Shown here in pieces: positions 48,672-58,100 of a stretch of 58,530 nucleotides of DNA (the first letter of the stretch is position 1; each line of letters starts with the position of its first letter). The position numbers and the translations under genes were made by a program. The DNA is from Photorhabdus namnaonensis. Lineage in GTDB: Bacteria > Pseudomonadota > Gammaproteobacteria > Enterobacterales > Enterobacteriaceae. The notes beneath the pieces were generated by a model that saw only the letters and a program-made list of their open reading frames with translations, did not search any database and was not told the DNA's origin. The stretch is from the NCBI RefSeq assembly GCF_001684335.1, contig NZ_LOIC01000073.1, positions 686-59,215 on the forward strand, given 5' to 3'.

Positions 48672-50267
48672 TTAAACTGCAAAAAATTCCACCCTCCAGC
48701 AACCCCAGTCATTGATATAAAGGTGAGGCTTATTCATATCAGAGTCCAATTCAAAATCGATAACAAATTCAGTACTCGGGGAGAAATAACTATTACCGTA
48801 AACCCACCGTAAAACCTCTTTGTTCTCAGGATAAGTAACTCCATCAATATAAATTTCATCTCCAGAAGCAGAAATAGTCACCGTTGCTTCTATTTCATGA
48901 CTATAATAACTTCCTAACAATCTCTGAATATCGATAATATCGTCATCAGTCATCTTGTTAAAATAAAAAACATTGCCACTTTCATCAATCTGTTCTAATG
49001 CGATAACACTATTATTTTCAATGATAGGTCTGAATCGGGTTTTACTTCCCTGCTGTTGGAATGAACCATCAGAGTTAAAAGTAATCGGTTCGCCTTTTCC
49101 GAATAAACTACCCAATAAATAGCAATTCTCCTTGGTGATAATATAAGGATAAGGCGTTGCCCCTCGGAAAATTCCTGTGATATCGATATCACAGGTTAGA
49201 CAATGTGGTTTTTCCGGTTCAATTATATTCGTGTTAAACAACACATCAAGACACTGTTCAATCCATTGAATGACATTAATATTTGTTGCAGAGGTAATAG
49301 CGATACCTAATTTAGCGTCAGGCAAAATACAAACATCAGATTTGAAACCAGCATAGGAACCATCATGCTGAATTATTTTTTGCCCTTCTCGTTGGCTGAT
49401 AATCAAACCGTAAGCATAATTATTGTGATTGCCATTGGTTAAATCTGGTGTACGAAATAATTGAGGCAACAGTTCCTGAACAATGGATGGTGAATAAAAT
49501 GCTCTGATCCAACGACACAAGTCATTCACCGTAGAATAAGCCCCTGTGCCACCTACCACCGAACCATTGAGATCATATCTTGCCCACCGGTTCGGTTCCT
49601 TGTTATAAGTGTAACCCATCGCCCGATCAAAAATAATCTCTGTGACATCATCATAGAAAGAAGTATCTTTCATCTTTAACGGGGCGAAAATATTTTCTTC
49701 TGCATATTCTCTCAATGATTTACCTGAAACCACTCTGACTATTTCCGCCAGCAAATGATAGCCCGTGTTGCTATAAGTATAATATTCGCCAGGCGTAAAA
49801 TTAAGCGCTCGTTGCCGCTGCGTCAGTTTTCTTATCAAATCAATATTATGGTAATCAAAACGCGAGTTTTTACCTGCCAAGCGATAAAGTAAAGATTCAT
49901 CACGTAATCCACTGGTATGATGAATAAGATGTTCAATAGTAATATCAGAAAATTCTATCGGGAAATACTCCAAATATTGCCCAACTCTATCCTTAACACA
50001 AAGCTTTCCTGCTTTCTCCAACAAAGCAATGCAAAAAGCCGTGAATTGTTTTGAAACGCTTGCCAAATAGAATTTAGTATTAGGTTGTATAGCAACTGCG
50101 TGTTCAATGTTGGCCTTTCCGATATAGCGCTGATAAATAGTTTTATTACCGTAGGTAACAGCAACAGCGAGAGCGCCACCCTTTTTTTTATTTTCAATAT
50201 TAACTAGCTCGTCTATTTTCTTGAGAAATAATTCAATTTTATCAGTAGATATCTTTAATTCCATCAT
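48672..50267 (-). CDS. Serine hydrolase H5 (beta-lactamase family)
   Basis: 531 residues, MMELKISTD start with GGAAG upstream. Motifs: SVSK, YSNTGY, HDGSYAG. It is intermediate between the HDG group (H6, H7) and the HGG group (H1-H4): it has HDG but the SYAGFKSDV context of the latter. C-terminal domain from ITGIFRGATPYPYIITKENC. No membrane segment or signal peptide. It has its own Fur box-like site and terminator, so it is a single-gene transcription unit. Confidence 0.9.
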   Translation of the reverse strand: MMELKISTDKIELFLKKIDELVNIENKKKGGALAVAVTYGNKTIYQRYIGKANIEHAVAIQPNTKFYLASVSKQFTAFCIALLEKAGKLCVKDRVGQYLEYFPIEFSDITIEHLIHHTSGLRDESLLYRLAGKNSRFDYHNIDLIRKLTQRQRALNFTPGEYYTYSNTGYHLLAEIVRVVSGKSLREYAEENIFAPLKMKDTSFYDDVTEIIFDRAMGYTYNKEPNRWARYDLNGSVVGGTGAYSTVNDLCRWIRAFYSPSIVQELLPQLFRTPDLTNGNHNNYAYGLIISQREGQKIIQHDGSYAGFKSDVCILPDAKLGIAITSATNINVIQWIEQCLDVLFNTNIIEPEKPHCLTCDIDITGIFRGATPYPYIITKENCYLLGSLFGKGEPITFNSDGSFQQQGSKTRFRPIIENNSVIALEQIDESGNVFYFNKMTDDDIIDIQRLLGSYYSHEIEATVTISASGDEIYIDGVTYPENKEVLRWVYGNSYFSPSTEFVIDFELDSDMNKPHLYINDWGCWRVEFFAV

Positions 50268-50370
50268 GAGCTTCCTTATTTTAAGGTTATAAAACAGAAC
50301 ATATATATACGACCTGATAGTAATATATATACGGGCAATACTGTAAGATGTAAACAGGAAACATCCAAGT

Positions 50371-50389
50371 AATAACGATTATCATTTAA
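50371..50389 (-). promoter_or_regulatory. Fur-box-like operator upstream of H5
   Basis: AATAACGATTATCATTTAA, 104 bp before the H5 start, differs by one base from the H6 site. Confidence 0.6.
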
Positions 50390-50433
50390 TATATAGATGG
50401 CAATATAAAGTGACTACCGGGACTGATATTTTC

Positions 50434-50471
50434 AAAAAACAGACAGAACATAAATATAATAGTTCTGCCTG
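50434..50471 (-). terminator. Terminator after H4
   Basis: CAGACAGAAC (50440-50449) and GTTCTGCCTG (50462-50471), with an A-run at 50434-50439 that becomes the U-run on the minus strand. Confidence 0.8.
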
Positions 50472-50573
50472 AAACACAGTTCATCTAAATAAAAATATCT
50501 TTAGACTCTCAATAGAATCAATCCCATCCTGACAGGCAGCACTGCCCTTTGATTCGTATTATCATCTTATCCG

Positions 50574-52166
50574 TTAAACTGCAACAAATTCTATCCTCCA
50601 ACAACGTGGATTACTGGTATAGAGATGAGGTTTATTGGCATCAGTATCTAATTCAAAATCAATAATCAGTTCAGTACTGGGAGAGAAATAACTATTCCCA
50701 TAAATCCGCCGTAAAACTTCCTTTTTACCAATATAAACAACCCCATCAATATAAATCCCATCGCCAGAAGCGGAAACAATCATCGTTGCTTCTGTTTCAC
50801 GGTTATAATAACGCCCTGACAATCGCTGAATATCGACACCACCGTCATCAACCCTCTTTTTAAGATAAAAGACATTGCCATTTTCATCAATCTGTTCTAA
50901 TGCAATAACACTATCATTTTCAATGATCGGCCTGAACCGAATTTTACCGCCTTTCTCTTGGAATGTGCCGTCAGAGTTAAAAATAATCGGATTACCTTTT
51001 TCAAATAAATTACCTAACAAATAGGTCTCTTCCTTAGTAATAATATAAGGATAAGGCTCCGCCCCTCGAAAAATACCGGTGATATCGATATCACTGGTTA
51101 GGCAATACGGTTCTTCTGGCTTAATATCGGTGTCAAACAAGATATCAATATTCTGCTCCACCCATGCAGAAACATCAACACCTGTTGCAGTGGTAATCGC
51201 GATACCTAATTTAGCATCTGGAAAAATACAAACATGAGATTTAAAGCCAGTATAGGAACCACCGTGTTGTATTATCTTTTGTCCTTCTCGTTGACTGATA
51301 ATAAAACCGTAAGCATAATTATTACGATTGCCATTGGTTAAATCTGGTGTACGAGATAATTGAGGTAACAACTTTTGAACAATCGATGGTGAATAAAATG
51401 CTCTCATCCAACGACACAAATCATTTACCGTAGAATGAAGCCCTGAACCACCGACTACCACATCGTTGAGATCATCCCTTACCCACCGGTGCGACCCCTC
51501 CTTATAAGCGTAACCCATCGCTCGATCAGGAATAATCTCAGTTATGTCATCATAGAAAAAGGTCTCTTTCATCTTTAATGGGGCAAAAACATTTTCTTCC
51601 GCATATTCTCTTAACGATTTACCTGCAACCACTCTGACTATTTCCGCCAGCAAATTATAGCCCGTATTACAATAGAGATAGTATTCTCCAGGCGTATAAT
51701 TAAGCGCTTGCTGCCGTTGAGTGAGTTTTCTCACCAAATCAATATGACGGTGGTCAAAGTCTGAATTTTTACCTGCCAACTCATAAAGCCCAAATTCATC
51801 CCGTAACCCACTGGTATGGTGAATAAGATGTTCAATGGTAATGTCAGAGAATTCAGCGGGGAAATAATCCAAATATTGGCCAACTTTATCTTTGACGCTG
51901 AGCTTACCAGCTTTTTCCAGCAAGACAATACAAAAAGCCACGAATTGTTTTGAAACACTCGCCAAATAGAATTTAGTATTAGGTTTTACAGCAACAGCAT
52001 GTTCAATGCTAACTTGTCCGATATGACGCTGATAAATGGTTTTATTGCCGTGGATGACAGCAACAGCTATGGCTCCGCCTTTTTTTCTATTCTCAACATT
52101 AACTAATTCGTCTATTTTCTTGAGAAACAACTTAATCTTATCTGTAGATATAGTAGATTCCATCAT
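50574..52166 (-). CDS. Serine hydrolase H4 (beta-lactamase family)
   Basis: 530 residues from ATG 52166 (MMESTIS, GGAAG upstream; the frame is open to 52205). Motifs: SVSK, YCNTGY (the middle Ser of YSN is Cys), HGGSYTG. The YxN Tyr and Asn are kept, so it should be active. The first catalytic stretch has FVAFCIVLLEK instead of FTAFCIALLEK. The C-terminal domain is close to H3 and H2. It is flanked by a Fur-box-like site and its own terminator. Confidence 0.9.
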   Translation of the reverse strand: MMESTISTDKIKLFLKKIDELVNVENRKKGGAIAVAVIHGNKTIYQRHIGQVSIEHAVAVKPNTKFYLASVSKQFVAFCIVLLEKAGKLSVKDKVGQYLDYFPAEFSDITIEHLIHHTSGLRDEFGLYELAGKNSDFDHRHIDLVRKLTQRQQALNYTPGEYYLYCNTGYNLLAEIVRVVAGKSLREYAEENVFAPLKMKETFFYDDITEIIPDRAMGYAYKEGSHRWVRDDLNDVVVGGSGLHSTVNDLCRWMRAFYSPSIVQKLLPQLSRTPDLTNGNRNNYAYGFIISQREGQKIIQHGGSYTGFKSHVCIFPDAKLGIAITTATGVDVSAWVEQNIDILFDTDIKPEEPYCLTSDIDITGIFRGAEPYPYIITKEETYLLGNLFEKGNPIIFNSDGTFQEKGGKIRFRPIIENDSVIALEQIDENGNVFYLKKRVDDGGVDIQRLSGRYYNRETEATMIVSASGDGIYIDGVVYIGKKEVLRRIYGNSYFSPSTELIIDFELDTDANKPHLYTSNPRCWRIEFVAV

Positions 52167-52273
52167 GAGCTTCCTTATTTTATTTAAGATTATAAAACAG
52201 AACATATATATTCAGTCTAATAGCAATACATACGTGGGCAGTACTGTAAGATGTAAACAGGAAACATCCAAGT

Positions 52274-52292
52274 AATAACGATTATCATTTAA
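52274..52292 (-). promoter_or_regulatory. Fur-box-like operator upstream of H4
   Basis: AATAACGATTATCATTTAA, identical to the H5 site, 108 bp before the H4 start. Confidence 0.6.
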
Positions 52293-52336
52293 TATATAGA
52301 GGACAATATAAAGTGACTACCGTAGATGATGTTTAC

Positions 52337-52374
52337 AAAAAACAGACAGAACATAAATATGATAGTTCTGCCTG
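52337..52374 (-). terminator. Terminator after H3
   Basis: CAGACAGAAC (52343-52352) and GTTCTGCCTG (52365-52374), preceded on the plus strand by six As (U-run on the transcript). Confidence 0.8.
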
Positions 52375-52477
52375 GAACAAAGTATATCTAATAGAAAATA
52401 TCTTTAGTCACCAAATAGCATTAATTCCATCCTGTTATAACCATGCCATTCTTCATTCTAATTTATCACTTTATAAA

Positions 52478-54067
52478 CTAAACTGCGACGAACTTTATCT
52501 TCCAACAACGTGAATTATTGATATAGAGATGAGGTTTATTCGTATCAGGATCTAATTCAAAATCAATAATCAGTTCACTACTGGAGGCAAAATAGCTATT
52601 CCCGTAAACCTGACGTAATATCTCTTTCTTCCCAGTATAAACGATACCATCAATATAAACCCTATCACTAGAGGCAGAAATAGTTATTGTTGCTTCTGTT
52701 TCATGATTGTAATAATTTCCAGACAACCTCTGAATATCGACACCACCTTCATCGATCATCTTTTTCAAATAAAAAACATTGCCATTTTCATCAATCTGTT
52801 TCAGTGCGATAACACTGTCATTTTCAATGATAGGTCTGAATCGGATTTTAGCTCCTTCCTCTTGGAATGTACCGTCAGAGTTAAAAGTAATCGGATTACC
52901 TTTTTCGAATACATTACCCAATAAATAGCAATCTTCCTTGGTAATAATATAAGGATAAGGCTCTATCCCTCGGAAAATACCGGTGATATCAATATCACTG
53001 GTTAAGCAATGCGGTTTTTCCAGTTCAATATGGGTATTAAACAATATATCAATATTCTGCTCCACCCATGCAGAAACATTAACGCCTGTTGCAGCGGTAA
53101 TTGCGATACCTAATTTAGCATCCGGTAAAATATAAACGTGAGACCTGAAGCCAGCATAAGCACCACCATGTTGTATTATCTTTTGCCCTTCGCGTTGACT
53201 GATAATCAGACCGTAAGCATAATTATTGCGATTACCATTGGTTAAATCTGGTGTACGGGATAATTGAGGCAACAGATCCTGAACAATCGATGGTGAATAA
53301 AATGCTCTCATCCAACGACACAAATCATTCACGGTGGAGTGAACCCCACCACCACCCACGGCAGAATTGTTGATATCATCTCTTACCCACTGGTGTAGCT
53401 TCTCGTTATAAGCATAACCCATAGCCCGATCAGAAATAATTTCGGTTATGTCATCATAGAAAAAGGTATCTTTCATCTTTAATGGGACGAAAATATTTTC
53501 TTCCGCATATTTCCTCAACGATTTACCTGAAATTACTCTGACTATTTCCGCCAGTAAACTATAGCCCGTGTTGCTATAGAGATAATACTCCCCAGACGTG
53601 AAATTAAGTGTCTGTTGACGTTGGACCAGTTTTCTCACCAAATCAATATGACGGTGATCAAAATCTGAATTTTTACCTGCCAGGTGATAAAGTAAAAATT
53701 CATCCCGTAATCCACTAGTATGGTAAATAAGATGTTCAATAGTAATATCAAAAAATTCTGCGGGGAAATAATCCAAATATTGCCCGACTTTATCCTTGAC
53801 GCTGAGCTTTCCTTCTTTCTCTAATAAGGCTATGCAAAAAGCCGTGAATTGTTTTGAAACACTCGCTAAATAGAATTTAGTTTTAGGTTTTACCGCTATA
53901 GCGTGTTCAATGCTAGCCTGCCCGATATGACGCTGATAAATGGTTTTATTGCCTTGGGTAACAGCAATGGCAAGAGCTCCACCCTTTTTTTTATTTTCAA
54001 TATTAACCAGTTCGTCTATTTTCTTAAGAAACAAATTAATCTTATCTGTAGATATAGTAGATTCCAT
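52478..54067 (-). CDS. Serine hydrolase H3 (beta-lactamase family)
   Basis: 529 residues from ATG 54067 (MESTISTD). The frame is open to 54166 but that extension crosses the Fur-box region and is not shared. Motifs: SVSK, YSNTGY, HGGAYAG. The usual HLIHHTSGL is HLIYHTSGL here, a change of one His beside the active-site region that might affect activity. The C-terminal domain and downstream gap are near-identical to H2's, indicating a recent duplication or gene conversion. Confidence 0.9.
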   Translation of the reverse strand: MESTISTDKINLFLKKIDELVNIENKKKGGALAIAVTQGNKTIYQRHIGQASIEHAIAVKPKTKFYLASVSKQFTAFCIALLEKEGKLSVKDKVGQYLDYFPAEFFDITIEHLIYHTSGLRDEFLLYHLAGKNSDFDHRHIDLVRKLVQRQQTLNFTSGEYYLYSNTGYSLLAEIVRVISGKSLRKYAEENIFVPLKMKDTFFYDDITEIISDRAMGYAYNEKLHQWVRDDINNSAVGGGGVHSTVNDLCRWMRAFYSPSIVQDLLPQLSRTPDLTNGNRNNYAYGLIISQREGQKIIQHGGAYAGFRSHVYILPDAKLGIAITAATGVNVSAWVEQNIDILFNTHIELEKPHCLTSDIDITGIFRGIEPYPYIITKEDCYLLGNVFEKGNPITFNSDGTFQEEGAKIRFRPIIENDSVIALKQIDENGNVFYLKKMIDEGGVDIQRLSGNYYNHETEATITISASSDRVYIDGIVYTGKKEILRQVYGNSYFASSSELIIDFELDPDTNKPHLYINNSRCWKIKFVAV

Positions 54068-54151
54068 TATGAACTTCCTTATTTTATTTAAGATTATAAA
54101 ACAAAACATATGTGGGCAGTACTGTAAGATGTAAACAGGAAACATCCAAGT

Positions 54152-54170
54152 GATAACGATCATCATTTAA
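54152..54170 (-). promoter_or_regulatory. Fur-box-like operator upstream of H3
   Basis: GATAACGATCATCATTTAA: as the H6 site with one change in the centre, 85 bp before the H3 start. Confidence 0.55.
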
Positions 54171-54214
54171 TATATGGTAGGCAATATAAAGTGACTACCG
54201 TAGATGATGTTTAC

Positions 54215-54252
54215 AAAAAACAGACAGAACATAAATATGATCGTTCTGCCTG
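54215..54252 (-). terminator. Terminator after H2
   Basis: CAGACAGAAC (54221-54230) and GTTCTGCCTG (54243-54252), with an adjacent A-run at 54215-54220. Confidence 0.8.
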
Positions 54253-54355
54253 GAACAAAGTATATCTAATAGAAAATATCTTTAGTCACCAAATAGCATT
54301 AATTCCATACTGTTATAACCATGCCATTCTTCATTCTAATTTATCACTTTATAAA

Positions 54356-55945
54356 TTAAACTGCGACGAACTTTATCTTCCAGCAACGTGAATCACTGAT
54401 ATAGAAATGAGGTTTGTCAGTATCAGGGTTCACTTCAAAATCAATAAACAGTCCATCATTGGGGGCGAAATAGCTATTCCCGTAAATTCGACGTAAGATC
54501 TCTTTCTTCCCAGTATAAACAATACCATCAATATAAACCTTGTCACTAGAAGCAGAAATAGTCATCGTTGCTTCTGTTTCATGGCTATAATAATTTCCTG
54601 ACAATCTCTGAATATCGATACCACCTTCATCGATCATCTTTTTTAAATAAAAAACATTGCCATTTTCATCAGTTTGCTCCAGTGCGATAACACTGTCATT
54701 TTCAATGATGGGCCTGAATCGACTTTGACCTCCTTTCTCTTGGAATGTACCGTCAGAGTTAAAATTAATCGGGTTACTTCTTTTAAATAAATTACCTAAA
54801 AAATAAAAATCTTCTTTGGTAATAATATAAGGATAAGGTTCTATCCCTCGGAAAATACCGGTAATATCGACATCACTGGTTAGACAATGTGGTTCTTCTG
54901 GCTCAATATTGTTAAGCAAAATACCAATATGCTGATCCATCCATTCAATAGTATCAACACCTGTCGCAGCAGTAATCGCAATACCTAATTTAGCGTCCGG
55001 TAAAATGCAAACATTAGATTCAAAACCAGCATAGGAACCACCATGTTCTATTATCCTTTGCCCTCCCCGCTGGCTGATAATCAAACCGTAAGCGTAATTA
55101 TTGCGATTGCCATTGATTAAATCTGGCGTACGGGATAATTGAGGCAACAGATCCTGAACAATCGATGGGGAATAAAATGCTCTCATCCAACGACACAAAT
55201 CATTCACAGTGGAGTAAACCCCGCCGCCACCCACGACAGAATTGTTGATATCACCTCTTACCCACTGATGTGAATCCTGGTTATAAGTGTAACCCATCGC
55301 CCGGTCAAAGATAATTTCAGTTACATCATCATTGAAAAAGGTATCTTTCATCTTCAATGGGGCAAAAACATTTTCTTCCGCATATTCTCTTAACGATTTA
55401 CCTGAAACCACGCTGACTATTTCTGCCAGCAAATTATAGCCCATATTGCTATAGAGATAATATTCTCCAGGCGTAAAGTTAAGCTCTTTTTGCCGTTGAA
55501 CTAACTTTCTTACTGAATCAGCATCTCGGCAGTCAAAATCCGAGCTCTTACCAGCCAGACTATAAAGTAAAAATATATCCCGTAACCCACTGGTATGGTG
55601 AATAAGATGCTCAATAGTAATATTAGAGAAATGCGCGGGTAAATAATCCAGATACTGTCCAACTTTATCTTTGACATTGATCTTCCCTGTTTTCTCCAGC
55701 AAAGCGATACAAAAAGCCGTGAATTGTTTTGAAGTACTCGACAAATAGAATTTAGTCGTAGGTTTTATAGCAGCGGCATGTTCAATGCTAGCTTGTCCGA
55801 GATGACGCTGGTAAATGATTTTATTTCCGTGGGTAACAATAACGGCGAAAGCTCCACCATTTTTTTTATTCTCAACATTAACTAATTCGTCTATTTTCTT
55901 GAGAAATAACTTAATTTTATCTGTAGATATAGTAGATTCCATCAT
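54356..55945 (-). CDS. Serine hydrolase H2 (beta-lactamase family)
   Basis: 529 residues, MMESTIS start with GGAAG upstream. The nucleophile motif is STSK (SSTSKQF) instead of SVSK, and YSNMGY replaces YSNTGY; the third motif is HGGSYAG. The catalytic Ser, Lys, Tyr and Asn are all kept. The region preceding it diverges from H3 (LRDIFLLYSLAGKSSDFD), resembling H1. The Fur-box-like site upstream is degenerate, and the gap (407 bp) is longer than the others. Confidence 0.9.
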   Translation of the reverse strand: MMESTISTDKIKLFLKKIDELVNVENKKNGGAFAVIVTHGNKIIYQRHLGQASIEHAAAIKPTTKFYLSSTSKQFTAFCIALLEKTGKINVKDKVGQYLDYLPAHFSNITIEHLIHHTSGLRDIFLLYSLAGKSSDFDCRDADSVRKLVQRQKELNFTPGEYYLYSNMGYNLLAEIVSVVSGKSLREYAEENVFAPLKMKDTFFNDDVTEIIFDRAMGYTYNQDSHQWVRGDINNSVVGGGGVYSTVNDLCRWMRAFYSPSIVQDLLPQLSRTPDLINGNRNNYAYGLIISQRGGQRIIEHGGSYAGFESNVCILPDAKLGIAITAATGVDTIEWMDQHIGILLNNIEPEEPHCLTSDVDITGIFRGIEPYPYIITKEDFYFLGNLFKRSNPINFNSDGTFQEKGGQSRFRPIIENDSVIALEQTDENGNVFYLKKMIDEGGIDIQRLSGNYYSHETEATMTISASSDKVYIDGIVYTGKKEILRRIYGNSYFAPNDGLFIDFEVNPDTDKPHFYISDSRCWKIKFVAV

Positions 55946-56146
55946 GAACTTCCTTATTTAAGGTTACAAAACAGAATATAAATAAGATTCCAAAATAGCG
56001 CCACATCTTATACTACCCATAATTCTATGTATAACAATAGGTTGGAGAAGGTCATGTGTAGCAGAATTATGAAACGTTATTTATACGACCTGATAACAAT
56101 ACATATGCGGGCAGTACTGTAAGACGTAAACAAGAAATATCCAAGT

Positions 56147-56165
56147 GATGATGATTGTCATTTAA
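56147..56165 (-). promoter_or_regulatory. Degenerate Fur-box-like site upstream of H2
   Basis: GATGATGATTGTCATTTAA keeps the AAATGACAATCATCATC outline on the minus strand but with several mismatches, about 200 bp before H2. Confidence 0.35.
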
Positions 56166-56209
56166 TGTGTGAGTGGCAATATAAAGTAATTATAGGTGCT
56201 GATGTTCAC

Positions 56210-56246
56210 AAAAAACAGGCAGAACATAAATATAACCGTTCTGCCT
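56210..56246 (-). terminator. Terminator after H1
   Basis: AGGCAGAAC (56217-56225) and GTTCTGCCT (56238-56246) form a perfect stem, with an A-run at 56210-56215. Confidence 0.8.
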
Positions 56247-56352
56247 AGAATGAAGTGTATCTAATAGAAAATATCTCCAGGTTCTCACAATAGCATCAAT
56301 CCTATCTTGCTAGCTAAATACTGTTCTAAATCTGTATTTACTAACGTGTCCA

Positions 56353-57945
56353 TTAAACTGCAATGAATTCCAAATTCAAGCAACGCGAATTACTAACATA
56401 GAGGCGACATTTATTTTCATCAGAAAAAAACTTAAAATCAATAATAAGATTAGTTCCTGTGGACAAATAGCTATTCCCATAAATATGCCGCAAAACCTCT
56501 TCTTTCATAGGATGGACAATCCCATCAATATAGATATCTTTACCAGACGATATAACATTAATTATCGCCTCTGTTTCGTAACTATAATAGCGCCCTGACA
56601 ATAGCTTAATATCGATACTACCTTCATCGTTCATTTTTTTAAAATAAAAAATATTACCATTTTCATCAATCTGTTTCAGTGCGATAACATTGTCATTTTC
56701 AATGATAGGCATGAACCGTGTTTTACCTCCTTGCTCTTGGAATGTACCGTCAGAGTTAAAAGTAATCGGGCTACCTTTCTCAAATACATTACCTAAGAAA
56801 TAAACATCTTCTTTGGTAATAATATAAGGATAAGACTCTATCCCTCGGAAAATACCGGTAATATCAATATCACTGGTTAGGTAATGCGGCTTTTCTGGCT
56901 CAACATCGGAGTTAAGCAATATATTAATATACCGATCCACCCATTTAGCAACATCAACACCTGTTGCAGTGGTAATCACGATACCTAATTTAGCATCCGG
57001 TAAAATACAAATACTCGCTCTGAAGCCAGCATAAGTACCACCGTGTTGTATTACCGTTTGCCCTGCACGTCGATTGATAATCAAACCATAAGCATAATTG
57101 TTACGATTACCATTGGTTAAATCTGGTGTACGGGATAATTGAGGCAACAGATCCTGAACAATCGATGGTGAATAAAATGCTCTCATCCAACGACACAAAT
57201 CATTCACGGTGGAGTGAACCCCTGCACTACCCACCACGGAATTGTTGATATCGCTTCTTATCCACCGTTGTGAATCCTTATTATAAATGTAACCCATCGC
57301 CCTGTCAGAGATAATCTCGGTTACATCATCGCAGATAAAGGTATTTTTCATCTTTAATGGGGCGAAAACATTTTCTTCTACATATTTTTTCAATGACTGG
57401 CCTGAAACCACGCTGACGATTTCCCCCAGCAAATAATAGCCGGTGTTGCTATAAAGATAATATTCCCCAGACGGGACGTTAAGTACCTGTTGTCGTTGGA
57501 TCAGCTTTCTCTCTAAGTCAGCATGGCAGTAGTCAAAATCTGAGTTTTTACCTGCCAGACCATAAAGTAAAAATATATCCCGTAACCCGCTGGTGTGGTG
57601 AATAAGATGTTCAATAGTAATATCAGAGAAATGCGCGGGTAAATAATCCAAATATTGTCTGACTTTATCCTTGACGTTAATCTTTCCTTCTTTCTCCAGC
57701 AAAGCTATACAAAAAGCCGTGAATTGTTTTGAAACACTCGCTAAATAAAATTTAGTTTTAGGTTTTACAACCACAGCATGTTCAATGCTAGCTTTTCCGA
57801 TATGACGCTGATAAATGATTTTATTGCCGTGGATAACCGCAACGGCGAGAGCGCCCCCCTTTTTTTTATTCTCAATATTAACTAATTCGTCTATTTTCTT
57901 GATAAAGAGTTTAATATTATCTGCGGATATTGTCATTTTCATCAT
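56353..57945 (-). CDS. Serine hydrolase H1 (beta-lactamase family), first of seven
   Basis: 530 residues from the ATG at 57945 (MMKMTIS), with AGGAG 6-7 bases upstream; the open frame to 58038 is not shared by other copies. Motifs: SVSK, YSNTGY, HGGTYAG. It is the most divergent in the conserved ISQREGQKII stretch (INRRAGQTVI) and in the C-terminal domain. Its upstream region is unrelated to the shared intergenic cassette and lacks a Fur box. It instead has nested inverted repeats next to the IS630 remnant. Confidence 0.9.
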   Translation of the reverse strand: MMKMTISADNIKLFIKKIDELVNIENKKKGGALAVAVIHGNKIIYQRHIGKASIEHAVVVKPKTKFYLASVSKQFTAFCIALLEKEGKINVKDKVRQYLDYLPAHFSDITIEHLIHHTSGLRDIFLLYGLAGKNSDFDYCHADLERKLIQRQQVLNVPSGEYYLYSNTGYYLLGEIVSVVSGQSLKKYVEENVFAPLKMKNTFICDDVTEIISDRAMGYIYNKDSQRWIRSDINNSVVGSAGVHSTVNDLCRWMRAFYSPSIVQDLLPQLSRTPDLTNGNRNNYAYGLIINRRAGQTVIQHGGTYAGFRASICILPDAKLGIVITTATGVDVAKWVDRYINILLNSDVEPEKPHYLTSDIDITGIFRGIESYPYIITKEDVYFLGNVFEKGSPITFNSDGTFQEQGGKTRFMPIIENDNVIALKQIDENGNIFYFKKMNDEGSIDIKLLSGRYYSYETEAIINVISSGKDIYIDGIVHPMKEEVLRHIYGNSYLSTGTNLIIDFKFFSDENKCRLYVSNSRCLNLEFIAV

Positions 57946-57992
57946 CAATCTCCTAATAAATAAACTTTCAAAATAGTAGATCGTTGGAAGGG

Positions 57993-58055
57993 AACTCAGT
58001 CTGATTTTTGCGATCTGATCAATTGCGAAAAATCCCAAACCCTAACACGGACTGA
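57993..58055. repeat. Nested inverted repeats upstream of H1
   Basis: ACTCAGTC near 57995 is mirrored by GACTGAGT near 58050, and inside them ATTTTTGCGAT faces ATTGCGAAAAAT. This may be a mobile-element end or MITE-like scar, or a stem-loop in the H1 leader. Origin not recognised. Confidence 0.5.
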
Positions 58056-58100
58056 GTGATGTCTATCATAGTACCCATACCTTAAAATGAATGCCAGAAA

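Noticed and set aside
52313-54391. Two nearly identical 66-codon plus-strand ORFs (52313-52513, 54191-54391) in hydrolase gaps
   Set aside because: They lie across the terminator hairpin and the antisense of the hydrolase 3' end; their similarity is explained by the duplication of the whole unit.
45031-57945. Secreted class C beta-lactamases or penicillin-binding proteins
   Set aside because: No signal peptide, no KTG motif (HDG/HGG instead) and a large extra C-terminal domain.
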